The notes beneath the pieces are model-generated. The model worked only from the letters and a program-made list of their open reading frames with translations, had not been told where the DNA came from and did not search any database. A stretch of 64,000 bases of DNA from contig NZ_RHFG01000004.1 in NCBI RefSeq assembly GCF_004745485.1, forward strand, positions 62,001-126,000. Direction: 5' to 3'. Below, piece by piece: positions 33,921 to 43,295 of the stretch (positions are counted from its first letter, which is position 1; every line of letters begins with the position of its first letter). The stretch is from Brevibacterium sp. S22. Lineage in GTDB: Bacteria; Actinomycetota; Actinomycetes; Actinomycetales; Brevibacteriaceae. Made by a program: the position numbers and the translations under genes.

Positions 33921-33965
33921 CATCAGACAAGCACGCATCAGACAAGCACGCATCGGACAAGCAGA
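33921..33965. repeat. Three tandem 15-bp repeats
   Basis: CATCAGACAAGCACG at 33921 and 33936 is followed by the variant CATCGGACAAGCAGA at 33951. It lies between pspAB and its terminator. Confidence 0.93.
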
Positions 33966-33967
33966 GC

Positions 33968-33985
33968 GCGTCCCCGCGGGGACGC
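33968..33985. terminator. Hairpin between pspAB and the convergent S4 gene
   Basis: GCGTCCCC and GGGGACGC close a GC loop, followed by CCTGCTTTG on the plus strand. It lies 114 bp past pspAB and 44 bp past the minus-strand S4 stop. Confidence 0.7.
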
Positions 33986-34028
33986 CCTGCTTTGTGTTCG
34001 CAATGTCTGCGTGTGCGAACGGTGCTTC

Positions 34029-34247
34029 TCAGCCCTGTTCGACGGCCACCTCGATGGTCTCACCGAGCGCTTCGATGCGGTCGCCGGGACGGATCGTCGC
34101 ACCGCGGCGGGTCTCGACCTCACCGTTGACGCTGACCTCGCCGTCGGCGATCATGTCTTTGGCCATAGCACCGTGTTCGGCGATTCCGTGGAGTTTGAGC
34201 AGCTGACCGAGTCTGATCGACTCGCCGCGGATCTCGATCGTCTCCAT
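34029..34247 (-). CDS. Small S4-domain RNA-binding protein
   Basis: The 72-aa protein is a lone S4 domain: IRLGQLLKLHGIAEHGAMAKDMIADGEVSVNGEVETRRGATIRPGDRI. This matches the YaaA/YbcJ/RqcP-like small S4 proteins that bind structured RNA or ribosomes. The start ATG overlaps the stop of the upstream gene (TGATG), so it is translationally coupled to the unknown membrane protein. I infer ribosome association or quality control only from fold and size. Confidence 0.88.
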   Translation of the reverse strand: METIEIRGESIRLGQLLKLHGIAEHGAMAKDMIADGEVSVNGEVETRRGATIRPGDRIEALGETIEVAVEQG

Positions 34248-35068
34248 CAGAACAGGTCACCGAATCCGTCGAACAGGCCTCCGCCGTCACCGCCGTCGCC
34301 TCCGAAGAAGCCACCGCCGTCACCGCCGCCCATGTCTCCGCCCATGTCTCCTCCGGCGTCGCCCATGTCTCCTCCGTAGGCGCCGTCCCAGCCGCCGCCC
34401 ATTCCGCCGAAGAGCATGGCTCCCATGAGGACGCCGGGCAGCAGACCGGAGCCTGCATAGGAGTTGAAGTAGCCGCGGTTGTATTCGGCGTAAGCCGGTC
34501 CGGCCTCCCAATAGGCGCGACGAGTGTGTCCGTCACCGGTGACGACCTTGCGCACCAGCGGATCGGCGCCGACAGCAACACGCTCGGCATCGGCGGCGCA
34601 GACCGGCACCGGACGCAGCTGACCGCCGGCCGGAGCCCAGTCGATGTCTTCGACGGAGGGGCCGTGCTGAGGATTGAAGAAGCAGGGCGGGCGACGCACG
34701 GGCAGGGGTTTGCCTTCGACGCGGGCGCGCACACATTTGGCGGCGTAGCGGCCGTCTTCGAGAGCCTCGGTCACGTGGCGGATGTCAGTGGGTTCGGAGA
34801 CCTTCTCGAGGGTCTCCTTGGCGACGTCGTACGAGTCGAGTGCCTGCTTGTAGTCCTGCGCTCCGCCCGTGTCGAGGTCGACGCCGGTGGTGATGATGTC
34901 GAGTTCGGCGACTTCCTCACCGAATGAGGTGACATCCTCTTCAGCGGTCTTCTTCACCTGCTGAAGCTCGGCGGCGTGCAATTCCCGCTGCCGCTGCTTC
35001 TCCTTGCGGTGACCGACGAAGAAGACGGCCCCGAGAACAACGAGCAGCAACAGAAATACTTCAGTCAC
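34247..35068 (-). CDS. Membrane-anchored protein with Gly/Asp-rich C-terminus, function unknown
   Basis: The start is GTG 35068 with GGGAGG about 9 nt upstream. An N-terminal helix (TEVFLLLLVVLGAVFFV, residues 1-18) anchors 273 residues. The middle contains CFFNPQHGPSVEDIDWAPAGGQLRPVPVCAADAERV, RRAYWEAGPAYAEYNRGYFNSYAG and a hydrophobic GLLPGVLMGAMLFGG patch. The last 40 residues are almost only Gly, Asp and Phe (GGDGGGFFGGDGGDGGGLF). I recall similar conserved but unnamed actinobacterial proteins and know no function. Translational coupling to the S4 protein is the main clue. Confidence 0.65.
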   Translation of the reverse strand: MTEVFLLLLVVLGAVFFVGHRKEKQRQRELHAAELQQVKKTAEEDVTSFGEEVAELDIITTGVDLDTGGAQDYKQALDSYDVAKETLEKVSEPTDIRHVTEALEDGRYAAKCVRARVEGKPLPVRRPPCFFNPQHGPSVEDIDWAPAGGQLRPVPVCAADAERVAVGADPLVRKVVTGDGHTRRAYWEAGPAYAEYNRGYFNSYAGSGLLPGVLMGAMLFGGMGGGWDGAYGGDMGDAGGDMGGDMGGGDGGGFFGGDGGDGGGLFDGFGDLF

Positions 35069-35170
35069 GATCCATGCCTCCCAGGCTAGCTTTGTCCTCG
35101 AACAGTATGCCCGATGAAACTGACAGGCGTCTGAGCCTGTGCCCCACATCTGCTCAGTCCCTCGGCCCGA

Positions 35171-35920
35171 TCAGACCAACCCCACGGCACCTTTGACCAA
35201 GGCCGCGACTCCGCCGCCGAACGCGAGGATGAGCATCCCGATCCGGGCCAGCGCCACATCGATATGCCGCGAGAGCCAGTCACCGCCGACGAGGCCCGCC
35301 ACGAGGACGACGCCGAGCCCGATCCAGACCCCGGCCTCCAGATGCGGCCAGGTCCCTCCGTTGATGATCACCTTCATCACCACCGCCGAGGCGGTCCCGA
35401 CGACGAGGAACGGCTGCAGGGTGGCCGCGAACGACCGCTGCTCCCAGTTCGTCAGCACAGCGTAGGCGCTGACTGCCGGTCCACCGGCTCCTGCCGCCGC
35501 CGACATCGCCCCGGAGAAGAGTCCGGCCGTCAGCCGGGTCCCGACGTTCGCTGGTATCGCCCGACCCAGCTTCCCCAAGGTCAGCGAGCTGATGAGGGAG
35601 ACGATGATGAGCGCGCCGATGAGGATCTGCAGCGGTGGGGTGGGCATCGATGACGAGAGGATCGCGCCGGGTATCGTGCCGATCACCGCGCCCAGGGCGA
35701 GGTGTCGGAACGGCGGCCATTCCACCTCGGCGAAGGTGCGGACGAAGACTGAGAATGAGGCCACGATTCCGCAGATGTTGACGAGGATGACTCCGCTGAA
35801 CGGATCGAGGAGGAGGACGAGGAATGGGCCGCTGACCAGGCCGAATCCCATTCCGGTGACGCGCTGGGACAATGCGCCGAGGAACACGGCGAAGAGGATG
35901 AGCACGACGACGGGTTCCAC
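35171..35920 (-). CDS. TauE/SafE family sulfite/organosulfonate exporter-like protein
   Basis: Leaderless start at GTG 35920 is chosen because TACACT lies 7 nt before it, and VEPVVVLILFAVFLGALSQRVTGMGFGLVSGPFLVLL is the expected first helix of the family; an upstream ATG at 35998 would overlap the divergent gene. The 249-aa protein has eight predicted helices with the duplicated GxGxxxGP-type motif. The family exports sulfite, sulfonates or related anions. No sulfur gene is next to it. Confidence 0.84.
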   Translation of the reverse strand: MEPVVVLILFAVFLGALSQRVTGMGFGLVSGPFLVLLLDPFSGVILVNICGIVASFSVFVRTFAEVEWPPFRHLALGAVIGTIPGAILSSSMPTPPLQILIGALIIVSLISSLTLGKLGRAIPANVGTRLTAGLFSGAMSAAAGAGGPAVSAYAVLTNWEQRSFAATLQPFLVVGTASAVVMKVIINGGTWPHLEAGVWIGLGVVLVAGLVGGDWLSRHIDVALARIGMLILAFGGGVAALVKGAVGLV

Positions 35921-35927
35921 CTGGTCG

Positions 35928-35933
35928 AGTGTA
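35928..35933 (-). promoter_or_regulatory. -10 box of leaderless tauE promoter
   Basis: TACACT on the minus strand, 7 nt before the GTG at 35920. Confidence 0.5.
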
Positions 35934-35983
35934 GTCCAGCCCGATTCCCGGCTGACGCTCAGTCTCATCGCTGACGGCGGGGT

Positions 35984-35989
35984 TAGAGT
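35984..35989 (+). promoter_or_regulatory. -10 box of leaderless DUF1707 promoter
   Basis: TAGAGT is followed by 7 nt and ATG 35997. With the tauE promoter, both divergent promoters fit in 76 bp. Confidence 0.5.
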
Positions 35990-35996
35990 ATTCATC

Positions 35997-36764
35997 ATGA
36001 ACGCCAGTCCCCTCTGGTCGCGATTCAGCGCAGATCCGCGATCGCATGGGCAGGTCCGAGCCTCTGATGCCGATCGCGCGGTCGTCAGTGATGTCCTCTC
36101 GGAGGGCTACGCCCTCGGTCAGCTCGATGTTGAGGAGTTCGATGAACGCACCGAGGCGGCCGCGAAGATCAAAACGCTCGGTGAAGTCCCGGTCCTGATC
36201 GAGGATCTCGTCCTCGCCGATCCTGCCGAAGTCGAACCGGACAAACTCGATGATGCGGGGCGCGCGCAGGCTCTGGCTCGCCTCGAGGCCGATCGGGTGC
36301 CGATCACGCCCGAGCAGATCGATGCTGCGGCACAGAAGTACTATCGGGATCGGGTACGTCAGGCCCTGATCGGCATAGTGGCCGGACCGGCCGGTTTCAT
36401 GCTCCTGATCTGGGCTTTCACGTCAATTGCGCGTGGAGAGTTCATCTTCTTCTGGCCGATGTTCATCATCGTGCCGATGCTCTTCGGAGGGTTGGGCCGA
36501 ATTGCGAACAAGGACGAGATCATCCGCAAGCGGAAGAAGGAGCTCACTCGGCGAGCCCGAGCCCAGCTCGGCGATGATGAGGCCAAACGGCAGCTCGAGC
36601 AGAACGAGCCGAAAGAACGCGATTTCGAATCCGACTTCGGTACGGGGCTGCAGCCGCCGCATCCGTCCCATCCGCCCTACTCCCCCGGGCAGATCTCACG
36701 CCGGGATGATCGGCACCGACGCAGGCGCGGTCGCCGCCATCACCGCGACAACCCCTGGGACTGA
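35997..36764 (+). CDS. DUF1707-domain membrane protein
   Basis: The 255-aa protein has an N-terminal DUF1707 domain (RASDADRAVVSDVLSEGYALGQLDVEEFDERTEAAAKIKTLGEVPVLIEDL, about 20-75). Then come two TM helices (ALIGIVAGPAGFMLLIWAFT about 122-141 and FIFFWPMFIIVPMLFGG about 150-166), a charged helix and a His/Arg-rich tail (HPSHPPYSPGQ, RHRRRRGRRHH). DUF1707 proteins are common in actinobacteria and have no established biochemical activity. The start is predicted leaderless. It is divergent from tauE and convergent with the SnoaL-like gene. Confidence 0.82.
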   Translation: MNASPLWSRFSADPRSHGQVRASDADRAVVSDVLSEGYALGQLDVEEFDERTEAAAKIKTLGEVPVLIEDLVLADPAEVEPDKLDDAGRAQALARLEADRVPITPEQIDAAAQKYYRDRVRQALIGIVAGPAGFMLLIWAFTSIARGEFIFFWPMFIIVPMLFGGLGRIANKDEIIRKRKKELTRRARAQLGDDEAKRQLEQNEPKERDFESDFGTGLQPPHPSHPPYSPGQISRRDDRHRRRRGRRHHRDNPWD

Positions 36765-36773
36765 GGCTTCGGC

Positions 36774-37157
36774 TCAGGCCTGGAAGATTCGGATCTGCCC
36801 GAAGTCCTGTGCTTTGTGCGTGGTGAACCACATGGTGTGCGAGAAGTGCCACAGGTCGTCGCCGTCTGCTTCGGCCTGCCAGTAACCCCACGCGGCCGCG
36901 GCCTTGCCGTGAGTGATCGCCGCTTCGAGGTGTCCGACTTCGGGCGAATGCCCCGACAGCTTCAGCAGGGCTTCGACGGCGGCTTCCCTGCCGGTGTGGG
37001 TCTCGACGTCGGCGGGATTGACGATCTGGAGGATGCAGTCGTCGGCGACCGCCTCCGCGAGGGCGTCTCTGTCCCGGTTGAAGAGATTCTCTTCGAATGT
37101 GGCGACGAAGACGTTCTTCGGGCTGTTTCCGCAGGCATCGGTGCCGGTGAAGGTCAT
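36774..37157 (-). CDS. SnoaL/NTF2-like fold protein
   Basis: The 127-aa protein fits the nuclear transport factor 2 fold by size and pattern: VFVATFEENLFNRDRDALAEAVADDCILQIVNPADVETHTGREAAVEALLKL, GKAAAAWGYWQAEADGDDLWHFSHTMWFTTHK. The cone-shaped pocket of such proteins serves as a polyketide cyclase, dehydratase or ligand-binding site, so no specific reaction can be named. It starts at ATG 37157 and is followed by a tail-to-tail gap with the DUF1707 gene of 9 bp. Confidence 0.7.
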   Translation of the reverse strand: MTFTGTDACGNSPKNVFVATFEENLFNRDRDALAEAVADDCILQIVNPADVETHTGREAAVEALLKLSGHSPEVGHLEAAITHGKAAAAWGYWQAEADGDDLWHFSHTMWFTTHKAQDFGQIRIFQA

Positions 37158-37254
37158 GTCCCCAGCCTATGCGGGGCGAGGCGACGGAGCAACGGTTCGG
37201 TGGGCCGCCTCGGCGAGGGGAATCGGCTGCGCCGGGCACCCTGCCCGAGAATCC

Positions 37255-37361
37255 GGAACGCTCAGCGCGGGAAGGCGGGGCACTCTACCCCGGCAGGCGG
37301 AACGCTCTGCTCCGGCAGGCAGAGCACTCTAATCCGGCAGGCGGAACGCTCTGCCCAGCGG
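37255..37361. repeat. 22-bp tandem repeat, 4.9 copies
   Basis: Units start at 37255, 37277, 37299, 37321 and 37343, with consensus about GGAACGCTCTGCTCCGGCAG plus GC. Alternating units resemble each other more (1, 3, 5 against 2, 4). It lies between the SnoaL-like gene start and the groEL terminator. An exact 12-bp motif lies just upstream at 37205-37216. Confidence 0.92.
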
Positions 37362-37372
37362 CCGCGGGCACG

Positions 37373-37411
37373 AAAAAGCCGTGCCGGCACCCTTTCGAGC
37401 ACCGGCACGGC
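37373..37411 (-). terminator. Intrinsic terminator of groEL
   Basis: GCCGTGCCGG (37378-37387) pairs with CCGGCACGGC (37402-37411). On the minus strand the stem is followed by TTTTT. Confidence 0.92.
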
Positions 37412-37449
37412 CGATCGAACAGCGGGGCTGCTCTGACGGTGACGTCAGA

Positions 37450-39099
<1,650 letters not shown>

Positions 39100-39249
39100 T
39101 TAGATCCTCCCTGATGGAGTGGAGTGGGAATCCAGAGCAGTCATCAACGCCCGCGACGGCAGAGAGTGTGTCCGCATGTTCCATTCCACATATGGACCAC
39201 GCTCTCGAGACGACTGGTGGGAACCCATCGGTTTTCACCACTACTAGAT

Positions 39250-39276
39250 TTAGCACTCTCCCCATGCGAGTGCAAA
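39250..39276 (-). promoter_or_regulatory. CIRCE operator (HrcA site) overlapping the groEL promoter
   Basis: TTAGCACTC-N9-GAGTGCAAA matches the CIRCE consensus TTAGCACTC-N9-GAGTGCTAA except for one base. On the minus strand a -35 TTGCAC (39270-39275) lies inside it and a -10 TAAATC (39247-39252) follows after 17 bp. HrcA binding would therefore block RNA polymerase directly. Confidence 0.9.
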
Positions 39277-39413
39277 TATTCGCCGCCTGCCGGGACGCGT
39301 GGGGACGGCTGCGATCCGCGAGTTCCCGGTGCGGCCGTGTCGCGAGAGCCAGTTCGGCTCAGCGCGAAACGACTGGCGCCGCCCACGCACCCGCCCGCCG
39401 CCTGCGGGCACTG

Positions 39414-39447
39414 AAAAGCGCCGAGCAGTTGCCTGCTCGGCGCTTTC
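39414..39447 (-). terminator. Terminator of cspA
   Basis: AGCGCCGAGCAG and CTGCTCGGCGCT (39417-39428, 39433-39444) form a perfect 12-bp stem with a TTGC loop, flanked by AAAA and TTT, so it can work in both directions. Confidence 0.9.
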
Positions 39448-39533
39448 CCCGTGCGGCCGATGCCGGTCGGCCCGAAGACCTTTCCGACGCTCCACCGCAG
39501 CGGATCAGAAAACTGTGCTGACAGCAGCCAGTC

Positions 39534-39737
39534 TCAGAGGAGGGTGACGGACTCCGCCTGAGGACCCTTTTGTCCTTCTCCGACTTCGAACTGAACCTGC
39601 TGGCCCTCTTCGAGAGAGCGGTAGCCGTCCATCTGGATTGCGCTCCAGTGAACGAACACGTCCTGGTTGTCGCCTTCGAGGGTGATGAATCCATAGCCCT
39701 TTTCAGCGTTGAACCACTTGACGGTACCTTGTGCCAT
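39534..39737 (-). CDS. cspA: Cold-shock protein CspA-type
   Basis: The 67-aa product [67 protein letters not shown] is a complete cold-shock domain, with RNP1 KGYGFITLE and RNP2 VFVHWSAI. It binds single-stranded RNA and DNA as an RNA chaperone. ATG 39737 has GGAGAAG upstream; a longer frame upstream is not supported. It lies next to groEL and the LytR_C/DUF3263 genes, an arrangement conserved in actinobacteria. Confidence 0.95.
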   Translation of the reverse strand: MAQGTVKWFNAEKGYGFITLEGDNQDVFVHWSAIQMDGYRSLEEGQQVQFEVGEGQKGPQAESVTLL

Positions 39738-40153
39738 TACTTCTCCATACAGTGCAGTGCCATTGAAATCCCGCATCACAGCCGTGATCAGATGACCCCG
39801 CCTGAAATACGGAAGCTAGTAAAACTCAACTGACCCCGCGACTTCTCTCATTGACCTCTAGAGAATAATCTCGGTGAAGCACGAATAGAACACAAGGTGC
39901 TGTGCTTGCCTAGCTGTTGCAACTCTACCGCAGGCAGGCATCCCGCCTAGAGCGGTTCGACACTGTTATAGATTCGTTATCTAAGGGTTTCTTCCCTGTT
40001 CACAGCGGAGATTGCCGAGAACGAAATCAGACCGTTCGGTCAGAAATTCGCCGAGGCGGCCCGCAGACGCATGCCCCATCCGCAACCGCGGCGACCGGGA
40101 CCGAACCGATCCCGCCGAGCCGGTCGCACCGCCGCAGAACCGAATCGGCCCGA
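39738..40153. other. 416-bp region: long cspA leader
   Basis: It is AT-richer than average at 39770-39990 and probably carries the cspA promoter and a long cold-shock leader on the minus strand. It contains one exact 12-bp motif (40048-40059). No gene is seen. Confidence 0.5.
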
Positions 40154-40717
40154 TTACTCCGAGTCCCCGCCCTCGCTGGGTTCGGGCCCGCGATCGGCGA
40201 TGTCCGAGCAGATGACGACGGTGACGTCGGCGTCGAAGTCGGTGGAGGCCTCTGTGGCCGAGATGCCCAGCGACTCGGCGACGAGCTTCGCCTGCGAAGC
40301 GTTCTCTTCGCCGCTGTAGTACACGGTCGAATCTGTGAGGTTCGTCGAGTAGTTGCCGACCTGGCCGAGCTCCCAGCCCTTCTCCTCGACCGCCTCGGAG
40401 AACTTCTTCGCAGCGCCGGAGACTCCGGAGCCGTTGAGGACGTCCACGGTGATCGAGTCGTCGGCGACGCTGACTTCGCTCTCACTCGGCGACGGCTCCG
40501 CAGACGCCGACTCGGAAGCCGGCGGATCGGCGATCTTCGATTCGGGGTTGCCCATCGAGGAGAAGATGATGTTGATGGCGGCCACGACGAGCAGAACTGC
40601 GACCAGCGCGAGCACGATGACCAGCGAGATGGCACCGATGTTCGACGACGCCGCAGATTCCTGTCGATGGGCACCGCTGCGCCGGCCGGGCTCGATCTCG
40701 TCGAATTCGTCGGTCAT
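40154..40717 (-). CDS. Membrane protein with LytR C-terminal domain
   Basis: The 187-aa product has a short cytoplasmic segment, a TM helix (ISLVIVLALVAVLLVVAAINIIF, about 30-52), a Ser/Glu/Ala-rich spacer and a LytR_C domain (about 85-175: DSITVDVLNGSGVSGAAKKFSEAVEEKGWELGQVGNYSTNLTDSTVYYSGEENASQAKLVAESLG). Lone LytR_C proteins are common in actinobacteria near envelope genes; this domain is also found at the end of LCP ligases. Its own role is not defined. It lies 2 nt behind the DUF3263 gene and is co-transcribed with it. Confidence 0.85.
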   Translation of the reverse strand: MTDEFDEIEPGRRSGAHRQESAASSNIGAISLVIVLALVAVLLVVAAINIIFSSMGNPESKIADPPASESASAEPSPSESEVSVADDSITVDVLNGSGVSGAAKKFSEAVEEKGWELGQVGNYSTNLTDSTVYYSGEENASQAKLVAESLGISATEASTDFDADVTVVICSDIADRGPEPSEGGDSE

Positions 40718-40719
40718 GT

Positions 40720-40986
40720 CTACCTCGAGACGCGGGCTTGGGCGCGTTCACTCTGCCGCGTGCTGCGGATCCGGCGAAGGCGCTTGACCAGCATGGGATC
40801 GCTGGCCAGAGCTGCAGGGTTGTCGAGAAGCGAGTTCAGAATCTGGAAGTAGCTGGTGGCCGACATGTCGAAACGCTCACGGATCGCGTGGTCCTTGGCG
40901 CCTCCGTATTTCCACCACCGCCGCTCGAACTCCAAAACGGCCACCTCAAGCTCGCTCAGTTCCGAGGTGTCGTCATTCGGCGGCAT
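40720..40986 (-). CDS. DUF3263 family protein
   Basis: The 88-aa product reads ELEVAVLEFERRWWKYGGAKDHAIRERFDMSATSYFQILNSLLDNPAALASDPMLVKRLRRIRSTRQSERAQ, the DUF3263 pattern. The helical, basic composition and the Met-Ser-x-Thr-x-Tyr-Phe-Gln stretch suggest a helix-turn-helix-like DNA contact. It is the first gene of the pair with the LytR_C protein. An AT-rich TATTAT (minus) lies about 35 nt upstream. Confidence 0.85.
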   Translation of the reverse strand: MPPNDDTSELSELEVAVLEFERRWWKYGGAKDHAIRERFDMSATSYFQILNSLLDNPAALASDPMLVKRLRRIRSTRQSERAQARVSR

Positions 40987-41264
40987 AGAGGTTGTGCTCC
41001 TTCGAGAGGTGTCTGTGCATCTATATTATCGCCCGATCGGCGGGACCGAAATTTCCGGCGCGCCGCTGCGGCTGTGAGGTCGGTCCCGCCAACCACTTCA
41101 CCCCGCCGCGCGGCACCGAATCGGTGACCGTGACGACGGGGTGACGTGAACGACCTTCGCCGAGGCGGTCCTGCCGCGAACGAACCGAGCGGACCCGATC
41201 TCGGGGTCGGACCGACCCTGCATTCGATCGCGAGCTCAGGGCTGCCTCGGCGAGGGGATCCGGA

Positions 41265-42731
41265 TCAGCGGATGCGGATGTTGACCTGCTTGATCTGGGT
41301 GAAGCCTTCGAGCATGCCTTCCAGGGATGCCTCGCGACCGAAGCCGGAGGTCTTCATGCCGCCGTAGGACTGGCCGGCCAGCTGGCCGCCGCCCTGGTTG
41401 ACCTGGACCCAACCGGATTCGATGCGGTTGGCCATGGTCAGGGCCGCGTCGACGTCCTTGGTGAAGACGAAGGCCGCGAGACCGAAGTCGGAATCGTTGG
41501 CCATGTCGACGACCTCGTCGATGTCCTTCCACGGGATGACCGAGAGGACGGGGCCGAAGATCTCTTCGCGGCTGGTCTGCCAGTCGTTCTTCGCCTTCGA
41601 GAAGATCACGGGGGCGTGGTAGAAGCCGGGTTCGCCGACGGTCAGGGAATCGGAGCCGTCGTAGGCGATCTCGACGCCGTCCATCGACTTGCCCATCTCG
41701 ATGTAGTTCGCGACCTGGTCGTACTGCTTCTGGTTGATGATGCAGCCGATGTCGGTTGACTCATCGCGCGGGTCGCCGACCTTCATCTGCGACACGGCAT
41801 CGACGAGCTTGGCGAGGAAGTCGTCGTAGATGTCTTCGTGGAGGAACAGTCGCGAGCCCATGGTGCACGACTGGCCCTGGCGGGCGAAACGAGTCGACAG
41901 CAGCACCTGCTGGAGGGTGTCGTCGTCGTTCGAGTCCGGGAAGATGATGTTCGGGGACTTTCCGCCGAGCTCCATCGACGAATGCGCGAGACGACCACCG
42001 GCCACCTCGGCGACGTGACGGCCGACGCCCGTCGAACCGGTGAACGAGACCTTGTCGACGTCCGAGTGGACGTTGAGGGCCTCACCGATGACCGAGCCCT
42101 TGCCGGTGACGACGTTGAGGACGCCGGCGGGGAGGATGTCGGCGATGATCTCGGCCATCTTGAGGATGGTCAGCGGAGCATCCTCGGCGCATTTGAGGAC
42201 GATCGTGTTGCCGGCGACGATCGCGGCGGGGGTCTTGAAGGCCGCGATCATCAACGGGGAGTTCCAGGGCAGGATTCCGGCGACGACGCCGAGCGGCACG
42301 CGCTTGGTGTACTGGAGCTGCTTGTCTCCGGCGGGCAGGGTGTTGCCCTTGACCTCACCGGCGACCCCGCCCATGTAGCGGAACAGGTCGGCCAATGTGA
42401 TGGTCTCCGGGCGGGCCTGCGTGCGGATCGCGTTGCCTGTGTCGAGCGCAGTCAGCTGGGCGAGCTCCTCCGACGCCGCTTCGAGCGCATCGGCGCAGGC
42501 CAGAAGCTTCTTCTGGCGTTCCTTGAACGGCAGGGCCGCCCACTCGGGGAAGGCCTTCCGAGCGGCCTTGACAGCGCGATCGGCGTCGGCCTCCTTGCCG
42601 TTGGGCACCTTGGCGATGACGACGTTGCGGTCGATCGGGGTGATGACATCGGTGGTGTCGCCGTCAGCGGCATCGACCCACTGACCGCCGATGAGCATCT
42701 TCCAGTTCTTGGCCTCGGGGAATTCCGACAT
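41265..42731 (-). CDS. NAD(P)-dependent aldehyde dehydrogenase
   Basis: AAAGGA before ATG 42731 gives a 488-aa enzyme. Visible motifs are LPWNSPLMIAAFKTPAAIVAGNTIVLKCAE, FTGSTGVGRHVAEVA, the general base in MELGGKSPNII, the nucleophile in RQGQSCTMGSR, EEIFGPVLSV and GGGQLAGQSYGGMKTSGFGRE at the end. It resembles the broad betaine/phenylacetaldehyde/vanillin-type dehydrogenases. The 'QSCTMGSR' cysteine loop and short GGQLAGQSYGGMK tail are characteristic of a subgroup whose substrates I cannot specify. It stands alone between repeats and ung. Confidence 0.86.
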   Translation of the reverse strand: MSEFPEAKNWKMLIGGQWVDAADGDTTDVITPIDRNVVIAKVPNGKEADADRAVKAARKAFPEWAALPFKERQKKLLACADALEAASEELAQLTALDTGNAIRTQARPETITLADLFRYMGGVAGEVKGNTLPAGDKQLQYTKRVPLGVVAGILPWNSPLMIAAFKTPAAIVAGNTIVLKCAEDAPLTILKMAEIIADILPAGVLNVVTGKGSVIGEALNVHSDVDKVSFTGSTGVGRHVAEVAGGRLAHSSMELGGKSPNIIFPDSNDDDTLQQVLLSTRFARQGQSCTMGSRLFLHEDIYDDFLAKLVDAVSQMKVGDPRDESTDIGCIINQKQYDQVANYIEMGKSMDGVEIAYDGSDSLTVGEPGFYHAPVIFSKAKNDWQTSREEIFGPVLSVIPWKDIDEVVDMANDSDFGLAAFVFTKDVDAALTMANRIESGWVQVNQGGGQLAGQSYGGMKTSGFGREASLEGMLEGFTQIKQVNIRIR

Positions 42732-43160
42732 TTCGGTCCTTTCGTTCAACGATGAACTCCTTTAGGCCGAGCTTATCGCCTCGCCCCGTCCGGAATGAAC
42801 GGTGGGCCGATGGGCGATGCTGCACATCGGGTCTGCGATCCGTGCACATCGGTGCCCGTTGCCGCGGCGCGCTGAGAGCTGCGGGCGACCGAGGCCGGTC
42901 ACGCTCGGTCGGCCCCGAAGACGATGCACACGGGCGAGTTGACCTCAGCGACGTGGACGAGATCGACCGTCGCCTCAGCGAGAAGGACGGGATCGACCGT
43001 CGCCTCGCCGAGGTGGGGCTGACGGTCTCGTGTCCACCTTCGCCGTTCCTCGCGCCGAGGTGGTGCTGACGGCCGCCCTTTCGGCTCGGTCGAGCCGAGG
43101 CCTTGGCAGCCTCTCCGGGAGCGCCCCGCCGAACGGCACAGTCCAGGCCCTGACGTACGT

Positions 43161-43222
43161 GATTGTCTGGTCGTTCCACCGCGTTCTGGGTAAGGAAATC
43201 ACCGCGGATCGACCAGACAATC
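43161..43222. repeat. Inverted repeat with perfect 13-bp arms
   Basis: GATTGTCTGGTCG (43161-43173) and CGACCAGACAATC (43210-43222) are exact complements, and inner CCGCG/CGCGG extends the stem. It lies about 61 bp before ung's -10 and far upstream of the dehydrogenase. It could be an operator or transcript structure. Confidence 0.85.
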
Positions 43223-43282
43223 CCTCCCCACCGACAGAATCCCGTTCCCTGCACCGAGGCGACCGCGGCGGCAGGGCATCGC

Positions 43283-43288
43283 TACACT
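43283..43288 (+). promoter_or_regulatory. -10 box of leaderless ung promoter
   Basis: TACACT is followed by 7 nt and the ATG at 43296. Confidence 0.5.
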
Positions 43289-43295
43289 CGTGCCC

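Larger units (their letters stand above)
42732..43295. other. 564-bp intergenic region with repeats and an inverted repeat
   Basis: Between the aldehyde dehydrogenase start and ung lie GACCGTCGCCTC repeats (about 42966 and 43000), partial copies of the 12-bp motif (43008), and the perfect 13-bp-arm inverted repeat at 43161-43222. No gene is supported. The dehydrogenase promoter should be near 42740-42790, where there is an AT-richer stretch. Confidence 0.55.

Noticed and set aside
37255-37361. CRISPR-like array
   Set aside because: The 22-bp units are contiguous with no unique spacers and no cas genes are present, so it is a simple tandem repeat.
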